Source: Trichomonas vaginalis G3
Taxonomy: Eukaryota > Parabasalia > Trichomonadida > Trichomonadidae
Assembly (NCBI RefSeq): GCF_026262505.1
Contig: NC_067204.1
Location: 3,629,797 to 3,693,796 of the forward strand
Direction: 5' to 3'
DNA: 64,000 nt
The position numbers were made by a program, and so were the translations under genes. Positions 56,880 through 64,000 of this stretch are shown here, piece after piece; positions within the stretch are counted from its first letter, which is position 1, and the number at the start of each line of letters is the position of its first letter. The notes below the pieces were generated by a model. It was given only the letters and a program-made list of their open reading frames with translations, was not told the origin of the DNA and made no database searches.

Positions 56880-57923
56880 CTAATGCCGCCTGTGCAAATT
56901 AGGGACGACGGTGCAACATTTTGCAGGGGGAGTTGTAATTAATTTTGTTGGAATTATGCATAAAAAAGTAGGAAATAAATTTGATAGTATGATTTCTGTC
57001 ATTTCCTGTGATTTCTGAATATTTCCATTCAATTGGAATGTATTGTCTGATCCAAAATGACATTCATTTGTAGTACCTGATGTTATTCTATAAGCAATTA
57101 AAAATAATGTAGCAGCACTGCTTCCTTTGAAGAAACATTGATTTACTGTAAGTGATGCTTGGTTATTAGCGAAAATTCTGCCATTTTCGGTAACTTTATT
57201 ATCAATAACATTACTTGAGCTGAAACTTTGTGTACCATACCCATGCCAAAAAACGCATTGTGCAATTGATGAAATTTTGATGAAATTACTGAAATTTGCT
57301 GAAAGCTTATATGGTTCTACACTGATAAATGCTGCATTATAGTTTAGATTTGAATTTGAAATATTTATTGATGAAAATAGAATAAATACATATTTGTTAT
57401 ATAAAACCGAAATCCGTCCCTTATTTTGATCGAATGATGATTCAATTACAAAATTCTTGCTGAGATATCTATCTGTCATTGTAATATATGAATGAGATCC
57501 ATAATCACTTTGAATTTTTGATTTATAATCCGAAACTTTGTATTGAACACAAGATCCTGAATTTGAACAACTTATACAACCTCCATTATTTGCTGAAGAG
57601 CATTTATAAAAAGAGGAAGTTGATATAAGAACTTTTGAATCATTAATTGAAGAGATTCGAATAACTCCTGAATCAAAATTTTGGAAACAGACATAATCGA
57701 CAAAGACATTATTATTTTCAATAACCTCTCTACTTTTGTTTACAAAGGTATCAACAGTAGCAGTATTATAGAATTTATTCCAGATATCATATGATGTTGC
57801 TGAGAAATGAAAATATTTCTCTCTTTCTTGATAACCTAGGATATGTTCGACCTTTTCAAACAAACCCAATGTCATAATGCTGTTAAAAAAACAAAATGTG
57901 TAACTTATCACCATTGAAGTCAA
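56880..57923 (-). CDS. Surface beta-helix (Pmp-like) protein, 347 aa
   Basis: The product has a hydrophobic N terminus (MVISYTFCFFNSIMTLGLF) that could be a signal peptide. Many short Asn/Ser-rich turns follow in the style of right-handed beta-helix surface proteins: NNGGCISCSNSGSC, SSFDQNKG, NVIDNKVTENGRIFANNQAS and CFFKGSSA. Trichomonads have a family of chlamydial Pmp-like surface proteins, with GGAI-type and FXXN-type repeats. The GGCI and F.N-like turns here fit that family loosely. There is no C-terminal membrane helix. The frame ends in CCTVVPNLHRRH, which is odd and suggests a 3' truncation. A shorter start at MTLGLF is possible. Confidence 0.5.
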   Translation of the reverse strand: MTSMVISYTFCFFNSIMTLGLFEKVEHILGYQEREKYFHFSATSYDIWNKFYNTATVDTFVNKSREVIENNNVFVDYVCFQNFDSGVIRISSINDSKVLISTSSFYKCSSANNGGCISCSNSGSCVQYKVSDYKSKIQSDYGSHSYITMTDRYLSKNFVIESSFDQNKGRISVLYNKYVFILFSSINISNSNLNYNAAFISVEPYKLSANFSNFIKISSIAQCVFWHGYGTQSFSSSNVIDNKVTENGRIFANNQASLTVNQCFFKGSSAATLFLIAYRITSGTTNECHFGSDNTFQLNGNIQKSQEMTEIILSNLFPTFLCIIPTKLITTPPAKCCTVVPNLHRRH

Positions 57924-58273
57924 ATTTTTTGACTCATTTATTTCAACTTTCCGATATTTTTATTCAATTTTTTGTGAGAGTTTTATTATGAATTTTTCAT
58001 ATTTAATATGGTCGATATCTACTGAACAGGCAATATTAATATTCCACAAAATTCAATTAAAATGTTTCTCGAATTGGAGAATTTAATAATCAATTACAAT
58101 CAATTTTATATAATCAAAATGATGTGCATTCTTTAAAAATAACGAATTAACCTTATTTACAGACTATTAAATTGTAAATTAACCTTATAACTTAAGATTC
58201 ATAAATTATGATTATATACATTGATACAGATTCTCTGCCAGGCAAAGAGCCAGAAAACCACAACAGCATTGAA

Positions 58274-58336
58274 TTATGCCGAAGTTTTCTGGATTTACTT
58301 CCTCATTTGACAGAAATCCCGAAAACTTCGGCATAA
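58274..58336. repeat. Hairpin A, 23-bp stem
   Basis: Arms 58274-58296 (TTATGCCGAAGTTTTC...) and 58314-58336 pair at 22 of 23 positions with a 17-nt loop. Confidence 0.75.
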
Positions 58337-58400
58337 ACGAATTCAAGACAAAATCTCTCGTTCTTTACGATCCAGGCATCATAACCACATTACCTTAGGA

Positions 58401-58451
58401 CAAAGTTCTTCCGAGGTCTCTCATCAAATGAGAGACCTCGGAAGAACTTTG
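58401..58451. repeat. Hairpin B, perfect 24-bp stem, 3-nt loop
   Basis: Arms 58401-58424 (CAAAGTTCTTCCGAGGTC...) and 58428-58451 are perfect reverse complements with loop CAA. It is part of a roughly 120-bp unit that is repeated once downstream. Confidence 0.85.
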
Positions 58452-58520
58452 CTCTATTCGAGTAAATTTACATTCCCTGACCTGCAAATATCCAGATACC
58501 ACAATTACATTACCTTAGAG

Positions 58521-58571
58521 CAAAGTTCTTCCGAAGTCTCTCATTCAATGAGAGACTTCATAAGGAATATT
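58521..58571. repeat. Hairpin C, diverged copy of hairpin B
   Basis: Starts CAAAGTTCTTCCGAAGTC 120 bp after hairpin B. The inner 12 bp (58533-58544 with 58548-58559) are perfect; the outer part has several mismatches. Note that the G-to-A change near the loop side is matched by a C-to-T change on the other arm (GAGGTCTC/GAGACCTC in B, GAAGTCTC/GAGACTTC in C), a compensated pair. Confidence 0.75.
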
Positions 58572-58967
58572 GCCCTATTCGGGTAAACTTACATCCCTGA
58601 CATTTTGTGGATCAGGGAGCAGTATATATTATCTCGTACATCTAGAGAATATATTTTAAATTAATGATATTTTAAATTAATGCTAACTATATCTTTGGAA
58701 AAAAAAATTAATCAACAAAGAAACATCGACTCAAAATCGAATTTAGTAAAAATCCAAATTTTAGAATCCACAAATTTATAGAAAATTTTAGGTGTACCTC
58801 ATCTTGAAATCATATTCTTAGCGTCTATATCTCAATTGGTTTACGCACGAAGAACATGATTTCAAGTTTATCAGAAATTTTTTATTATAATGTGCCCAAA
58901 ATGACTAATGTAAATAATTAATCTTCATAAAAAAGGTAATTTATATTGAAAATTAGAACTTTATAAT

Positions 58968-61900
58968 TTAATATATTTTTTTGTGGCTATCAGGCAAACA
59001 AGCAGACAATGTTCCATCCCAGTTCATTTCGAACTTTATAAGAGATTCGTCACAATCCAATTTGCATACATCTTTTCCATTGCATTTAATGGTAACGAAT
59101 TTAGCATCAGATTCAAAAAATGCGACAGAAGGAATAATATCTCTTTCTCTAAACAAATAAGACGTTTTGTTTTCAGTACAAGCTGTAATTGTGTAAGGCA
59201 TTAATTCTCTGATTCGTACCTTGTGACAATATTCTTCTGCCTTTTCCAAAGAGATTATGTTATTAGGATATTCCTTAAATATCAAACTACCATTTTCAAA
59301 AACAATTTCGGATAAAAAGTCGACTTTTTGTCTGTTTTGTAATATTGTATTAAGAATTGATGTTTGTGAGTAATATTGAACCGATACGGAGTTCTTTCTT
59401 ACATGGAATCTGGCTCCCTGATATATATTACCTTTCTTTATATAAAGATATATATCACTGAAGTATTTTTGTTCCTTGCATTCCAATGGTAACTTATGAA
59501 TAGAACAAGCAGCACAAGTTAATTCATTGATGTAAATATTTTCTGGATTTTTGTTTCTTTCAGAGAAGTTCGTGAAAGAGTCAATTAACTGATACTTTTG
59601 TTGAACAAAATGATTTTTCGTGGTAATAGAATCGAGTTTATACAAAGCAGATGATTTATAAACTCTGGCAGCATTTTTATTTCCTAGTGCATTACAAACA
59701 ATATCTACCTTTTTTTTCGCCTTCTTTATGTCATAAAAAGAATCTCCTATTGCCATGAATAAATCTTTTCGATAGCATGTATCAAAGAACTGTCTATTCA
59801 TGACATCAGAAACTACACCTACAAGATTGATATTTTTGTTTTGTTCGTAATAATAAAATTCTCTCAAATAGAATTCCAACAAAATGTTCTTTTGAACAAT
59901 TTTTTCAACAATCTCTCTTTTTCCCAAAGGCATATTTTTAATGAAATCAATCTTGTTGAAAAATATGAACTGAGAATTAAAATCTTTCGATGTCTTAATG
60001 TCGCACCTCGAATTGCATTCTTCATCGAGATATTTTTTCAGTTCATCTTCATTGCCGTTTTTAATTAGTTCAAACTGATATGTTACTTCATTTGCCATTA
60101 AATAGATCAAATGAAGAGGATCAAAGTCAGTTCTATTCCATCCTTTGTATATCTCTTCGTAAACTGTTCTCGAGAATCTCATCTTGTCAAGCAAGTAAGG
60201 TGGGTTACAATTACAGACATGATTTTGTAATTGATCACGTGGAAGACTTACATGTGAATAAGGATCGCTTGTTAACAAAGTCTTGACAATTGAAGTAACA
60301 AATGCATGCCAATCACATTTTTCCTTAACATCATCAGACATGTCTTTGAACCTCTTTTGGAAATTCTCATAAGCTTGGTAAGGAATTGTTCCTGGAATGC
60401 AATGTTCGATTGATGTATCATCAGCTTGTCTACCAAAGCTGAAATCACACAAAACAGCATTCAAATCACTAGTAATAAGGATATTTCTTGGTTTGATATC
60501 CCTGTGTATAACTTTGTCATCATGAAGATTAGCAATTGCAACATATACTTGAGTGAAAATTTTGAAGAAATCTGACAAAAATAATGGACATTCAGTATTC
60601 TTTTCATATCTGGAAATGATATCATCCAATGATGCAAATGGTTGTAATGATGTTTCTATGTAGGCTGTAGGGCGATCCGGATCAACTAGTTGCTCTATTC
60701 CATGAGTAACAACTGTATTTATGAAAAATCCAAAATTTTTGTTGTAAATTCTAATTTCTCTGTTTCCAAATCTATATTTATCAGTATTATCAAGTATATT
60801 CTTTTTAATCAACAACTGATTAGAATGATCTAACTGAGTCAGAGAAATCTTTCCTGTAGCCTCTCCTTTGTAAGCTTTAAACACATCAGCTTTTACTTCT
60901 TTTGTTGAAAATGAAAATAACTTTGCAATACCATTTGAATCAACGTCATGATTGTCTGTAAATATTCTTAATAAGCAATTTGTGTCTGTAAGAAATAGTG
61001 AGGATGAAGAATTCGAAAAAACCTTCGAGTATACTTCCTGAAGAAATTGAAATGAGTCTATATCCTTAGGATTGTCGTCCAAAGTTCTGTCAGTTGTGAC
61101 AATAAAAAGTTTTCTTCTTTTTGTAAAGTTATGACCATTAACAGAGTATGTTAATACCAAATAACTATCAGATTCATCTTTGCGTAGATTGTTGTAAGAT
61201 ATATTGATCTTTTCTGATGAATTCGGTTTAATAGATAATTCATTAGGAGAGACAATAAATTTTTCGTTTGTTGTTGATAAACTAACATTAATCTTTTCAG
61301 ATTTATCATTGTTTGATAAATTCATTTTTCGAGATGTCTTCAAAGGTGAAAATCTCCATGCCAATGAATATTTATGAGGAATTACGAGGTAATCTGTTTT
61401 TCTTGTATGTAAATCAACTTGTGTATATAATGGGGAATTATCAACATCATCTGTTGAATCTAAATAAAACAAAAATGCTTCAAGATTGCAATACTTTACG
61501 CATGCTTCTGGAACAATTTCTAAATTATGTTCTTGCTTCAAATAATCGACCAATTTAAATTTATGAGACAAAATTGCAAATTCCATACATTTCTCGTCTG
61601 GTTTTTTATGTTTCAAGCATTCGTTTCTAATTTCCATATTTTTGCCCAAAAATGAAAGTTGAAGACATTTTTCGGTGATTTCTGGGTGAAATTTTGCTAT
61701 TAAAAGTTTAAAACAATCCATTGCACCAAAATAACAACATAATTCAAGTAAACTATATTCTCCATTTAAATACGGGTAAAAATCATTATAAAACTTTTGA
61801 TTTTTATCGAAATCGTCTCTTTCTGTTAATTCAATCAATAGCTCTTTGTTATCGTCCATGATTGCTCTGTAAATAGTGTTTTTTTCGTGGACATTTAATG

Positions 61901-62294
61901 AATAATTTTTTGATTCGAAATCAGATATAAATTTCTTACTTTTCGGATCTAGAACTATTTCATATTCTTTATAAGCATAGTAATTTAAAATTGGAGATAT
62001 GCCAGGAATTGATTTTGGATGATATTGTTCATATAATTTTTTGAAAATTTCCCAATAAGATCTAAAATAACGATTATTGTAAAGTGCCGCATTTGATATG
62101 GCAATTATTATATTTTCTACTGAAATTTTTTGTGCTTCAATTAAATGCAATTTAATTGAATTATAAATCTGAAGAATTTCATTTTGTTCTACAGTATTAA
62201 GCTGATATATGGTTCGCCAAACATTTATATAATCTTTGTATAGTGGAATTAGTTTGCGAAATTCGGGTGAATCAATTTTGTTTTCTTCCATCAA
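58968..62294 (-). CDS. DUF3447-protein kinase fusion, 1,108 aa
   Basis: Residues about 1-280 are the DUF3447 module of trichomonad ankyrin proteins (YSLLELCCYFGAMDCFKLLI, NECLKHKKPDEKCMEFAI). Residues about 330-410 form a beta-rich, Ig-like stretch. A protein kinase domain runs from about 480 to 760: catalytic loop HDDKVIHRDIKPRNILI (about 590-606), activation start LCDFSFGRQ (about 613-621) and PE-like GTIPYQAYENF. A helical region and a beta-rich C terminus follow. The DFG glycine is replaced: the motif reads DFS, then FG. The HRD Asp, the N of KPRN and the DF Asp are kept, so activity is possible. The same DUF3447 module is in the broken gene at 708-2160. I infer a signalling protein of unknown target. 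The frame is open along its whole length. Confidence 0.75.
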   Translation of the reverse strand: MMEENKIDSPEFRKLIPLYKDYINVWRTIYQLNTVEQNEILQIYNSIKLHLIEAQKISVENIIIAISNAALYNNRYFRSYWEIFKKLYEQYHPKSIPGISPILNYYAYKEYEIVLDPKSKKFISDFESKNYSLNVHEKNTIYRAIMDDNKELLIELTERDDFDKNQKFYNDFYPYLNGEYSLLELCCYFGAMDCFKLLIAKFHPEITEKCLQLSFLGKNMEIRNECLKHKKPDEKCMEFAILSHKFKLVDYLKQEHNLEIVPEACVKYCNLEAFLFYLDSTDDVDNSPLYTQVDLHTRKTDYLVIPHKYSLAWRFSPLKTSRKMNLSNNDKSEKINVSLSTTNEKFIVSPNELSIKPNSSEKINISYNNLRKDESDSYLVLTYSVNGHNFTKRRKLFIVTTDRTLDDNPKDIDSFQFLQEVYSKVFSNSSSSLFLTDTNCLLRIFTDNHDVDSNGIAKLFSFSTKEVKADVFKAYKGEATGKISLTQLDHSNQLLIKKNILDNTDKYRFGNREIRIYNKNFGFFINTVVTHGIEQLVDPDRPTAYIETSLQPFASLDDIISRYEKNTECPLFLSDFFKIFTQVYVAIANLHDDKVIHRDIKPRNILITSDLNAVLCDFSFGRQADDTSIEHCIPGTIPYQAYENFQKRFKDMSDDVKEKCDWHAFVTSIVKTLLTSDPYSHVSLPRDQLQNHVCNCNPPYLLDKMRFSRTVYEEIYKGWNRTDFDPLHLIYLMANEVTYQFELIKNGNEDELKKYLDEECNSRCDIKTSKDFNSQFIFFNKIDFIKNMPLGKREIVEKIVQKNILLEFYLREFYYYEQNKNINLVGVVSDVMNRQFFDTCYRKDLFMAIGDSFYDIKKAKKKVDIVCNALGNKNAARVYKSSALYKLDSITTKNHFVQQKYQLIDSFTNFSERNKNPENIYINELTCAACSIHKLPLECKEQKYFSDIYLYIKKGNIYQGARFHVRKNSVSVQYYSQTSILNTILQNRQKVDFLSEIVFENGSLIFKEYPNNIISLEKAEEYCHKVRIRELMPYTITACTENKTSYLFRERDIIPSVAFFESDAKFVTIKCNGKDVCKLDCDESLIKFEMNWDGTLSACLPDSHKKIY

Positions 62295-62483
62295 TTTGTC
62301 ACTTTTTCAAGTAGTGGAAAAATTTAAAATGGCTGGATAATTTATAATTGTTATGATTGCATTAAAAAAGAAAAGGTTTAAATCAATTGGTTATTATGAC
62401 TAATCTGAGAAAAAACAAAATTATTTTTTAAAACATTCTATTAAAATCTATCTAACATAAAAACTATAGCAAAAATATCGAGG

Positions 62484-63251
62484 TTATAAAACCTGATCAT
62501 CCATAAACCTACCAAACATAGCGTCATCATCGATATCTTCTTCCTCCTCTTCCTCTTCTTCATGTTTATCATCATTCTTTGGTACGTCTTGATCATGGCT
62601 CTTCTCAATTTCTTCTAAGATATTATCAACAATATTTTTCTCTGGAATTTCTTTGGGAGAGAGAATTGGTGATTCAAAGTCAGATTTAGCAGGCTCCATT
62701 GATTTAACTGATATTGAGGATTTCTTTTTAGTAAGATTCGAGAGAATATCTCCTAAATCTTCTGGTAAAGGATTAAATAAGGCGCTTCGTGGAACAACTA
62801 AGTAGTAAAACTCTAATGATTCCTGGAAAGAATATCCTTTCCATCTAATTGAGTCTATGAAACCAAGATCGAATAATCTTTCTTTAAATTTTGTTGGTAA
62901 TTCTGCAATTTCTGTAAAAGATGAATCTTGTAAGGCTTTGATAAGTCGTCTCTTTTTTAAACATATTATTTTTTGAAGTTTTCGAAAATCTATAAACATA
63001 ATTTCAGGGAATAATACGATTCCTGCATTAAAAAGTGTATAACATTCATCCTTTGTATATGCTTCTGCAATTGATGTTACCAATGTTAATTCTTCTGCTA
63101 TATTAACTTGAACTCGATTTGTATAATGTTCTCTAAACAGTCTAAAATAGCCCTGCATAGCTTGTAAAGCCCTATTGGGTGTAACTTTTTTCACTGATCG
63201 ATGCAAAATTGATTTGGCCAAGTAGCCAGGTTTCAATTGTTGCTCAATCAT
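62484..63251 (-). CDS. Unrecognised conserved-looking protein, 255 aa
   Basis: I prefer the ATG at 63251 (MIEQQLKPGYLAKSILHRSV) to the upstream in-frame ATG at 63341, because the extra part is hydrophobic and lies in the repeat-like region. Residues 1-190 are helical with a compact folded look (RALQAMQGYFRLFREHYTNR, CYTLFNAGIVLFPEIMFIDF, LQKIICLKKRRLIKAL). The tail is highly acidic (HEEEEEEEEDIDDDAMF). I do not recognise the family; the acidic tail would suit a chaperone or trafficking adaptor. No signal or membrane segment. Confidence 0.6.
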   Translation of the reverse strand: MIEQQLKPGYLAKSILHRSVKKVTPNRALQAMQGYFRLFREHYTNRVQVNIAEELTLVTSIAEAYTKDECYTLFNAGIVLFPEIMFIDFRKLQKIICLKKRRLIKALQDSSFTEIAELPTKFKERLFDLGFIDSIRWKGYSFQESLEFYYLVVPRSALFNPLPEDLGDILSNLTKKKSSISVKSMEPAKSDFESPILSPKEIPEKNIVDNILEEIEKSHDQDVPKNDDKHEEEEEEEEDIDDDAMFGRFMDDQVL

Positions 63252-63368
63252 CAGAAAAATAATAATAAAAGGATTTATGCATTGTGACCTTTCAGAAAAA
63301 AAGTCTCCACTTACCACATTTTTGAAGGAAGTGGGGACCACCAGAAAAATTTAATTCTCAAAAATTTG

Positions 63369-63400
63369 GGGCCTCCGGCGGTGATGCGCCCTTCGCACTC
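63369..63400. repeat. GC-rich hairpin motif, copy 3
   Basis: Reads GGGGCCTCC, the imperfect palindrome GGCGGTGATGCGCC, then CTTCGCACTC. The start GGGGCCTCC is identical to copy 2 at 15,938; the rest matches only in layout. Confidence 0.4.
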
Positions 63401-63505
63401 TTGTCGCTCAAAGTTCCACATTCAAGTTATGAATGCGGAAAATTGTGCCATTCCAAGGGATATTGCCTCTGCAAGTCCCTTGGAATAACACTGAGAGAGC
63501 GACAA
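63401..63505. ncRNA. Possible three-way-junction RNA or foldback
   Basis: A closing stem TTGTCGCTC (63401-63409) with GAGCGACAA (63497-63505) encloses two hairpins. The first is TTCCACATTC with GAATGCGGAA (one mismatch, 7-nt loop). The second is ATTCCAAGGGA with TCCCTTGGAAT (perfect 11 bp, extended by GTG/CAC across an internal loop). Three nested stems in 105 bases are unlikely by chance, but I cannot say if it is transcribed. Confidence 0.4.
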
Positions 63506-63652
63506 CTTGGACAGTCCTATATCCATCCACAGCAAAATAGTCAACAACAGCCTGATCAACCTGCTCCTTATGGATATTACCAGCCTCCTCCGCAGCAGGG
63601 AGCACTACCTGGTTATGCATATTATTATCAATATCCACGGCAGCCAGGATAA
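63506..63652 (+). other. Pro/Gln/Tyr-rich coding remnant (uncertain)
   Basis: An open frame ends with IHPQQNSQQQPDQPAPYGYY, PPPQQGALPGYAYYYQYP and a stop at 63652. The composition (Pro/Gln/Tyr) resembles low-complexity tails of eukaryotic RNA-binding or trafficking proteins. Upstream the frame runs into the foldback structure. It may be the remaining 3' end of a gene cut by a repeat, or chance. Confidence 0.2.
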
Positions 63653-64000
63653 CAGCCCCCACAGTAATGTCTGAGAGTGCCTCATCAGACTCCTCAGAAT
63701 ATGCAATAAATTTTAATATGAAATGTCATAAAAGTGGGGCAATAAGTATTTTATTTGATATTGGTAATTTTTTGCACATTAATACCAAGTATTGTTTAAG
63801 GTTGATTATAAATAAAAGTCGATCGTTTTTTCCTATAAAAAATCTGCTTCCGAGAATTTCGGTTTTTTCCCCTCAAAATTTGGCAAATCTGGTAGACTTG
63901 GGTATACCCCCTTACATAAAATCTCACATTTCTGACACCTAAATGTCAAATGAGCTTAAGGCGCTGAATCAGTATCCCAAATGGTGCTAATTCATATGGT
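63653..64000. other. Right edge, nothing recognised
   Basis: About 350 bases with no supported gene. A 15-codon frame after CTAAATG near 63,953 is too short to call. Confidence 0.35.

Larger units (their letters stand above)
57924..58967. other. Intergenic region with hairpin cluster
   Basis: About 1 kb without a gene. AT-rich flanks surround a less AT-rich centre (58,230-58,620) that contains three long hairpins and a tandem duplication. See the separate entries. Confidence 0.6.

Overview
The window looks like nuclear DNA of a parabasalid flagellate (Trichomonas or Tritrichomonas). The reasons are AT-rich intergenic DNA, almost intron-free genes with initiator-like TCA-Py motifs just upstream of ATGs, one 25-nt intron ending in the trichomonad-type CTAAC-AAACAG block, two genes of the DUF3447/ankyrin family, and a large block of Maverick/Polinton DNA. 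I cannot tell the genus from sequence alone.

Layout. 0-7.9 kb: start of a gene leaving the left edge, a broken DUF3447/ankyrin gene, tRNA-Pro(CGG), a CFAP100-like flagellar coiled-coil gene and a leucine-rich-repeat gene. 7.9-15.9 kb: a partial Maverick block (integrase, tail fibre, small amphipathic proteins, a short DPPF methyltransferase-like protein). Its fibre gene carries a 1,035-bp TA-flanked mariner-like insertion that holds four consecutive long hairpins. About 16.1-40.45 kb: a larger Maverick with capsid genes, SF3 helicase, protein-primed-type PolB, two KilA-N proteins, integrase, a long collagen/collar fibre, packaging ATPase and penton-like proteins. It is degraded, with roughly a dozen or more breaks, but most genes are still recognisable, so it is probably fairly young. 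40.5-42.1 kb: a separate IS481-like integrase ORF and a 121-bp tandem array. 43.5-63.3 kb: host genes: ribosomal protein S28, a TTC13/SRFR1-like TPR protein, cohesin SMC1, an intron-containing helical-repeat protein, a pecanex-like membrane protein, a broken RPN12-like gene, a surface beta-helix-like protein, a DUF3447-protein kinase fusion and an unrecognised conserved-looking gene.

How it works together. The host genes are unrelated housekeeping and family genes, each with its own short promoter; the SMC1/neighbour divergent promoter has two E2F-type sites. The Maverick genes are packed on both strands. Six divergent pairs are separated by only 16-25 bp of a common T-rich/A-rich pseudo-palindrome that is probably the element's bidirectional promoter. 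A second signal, 12-bp iterons ending in GTTAGATCTAAC, occurs around the KilA-N genes and may be their operator.

The most unusual signals are the four-hairpin cassette, a second hairpin cluster at 58.3-58.6 kb, the iteron/KilA-N system, and GC-rich hairpin motifs that sit at both ends of the left Maverick block and again near 63.4 kb.
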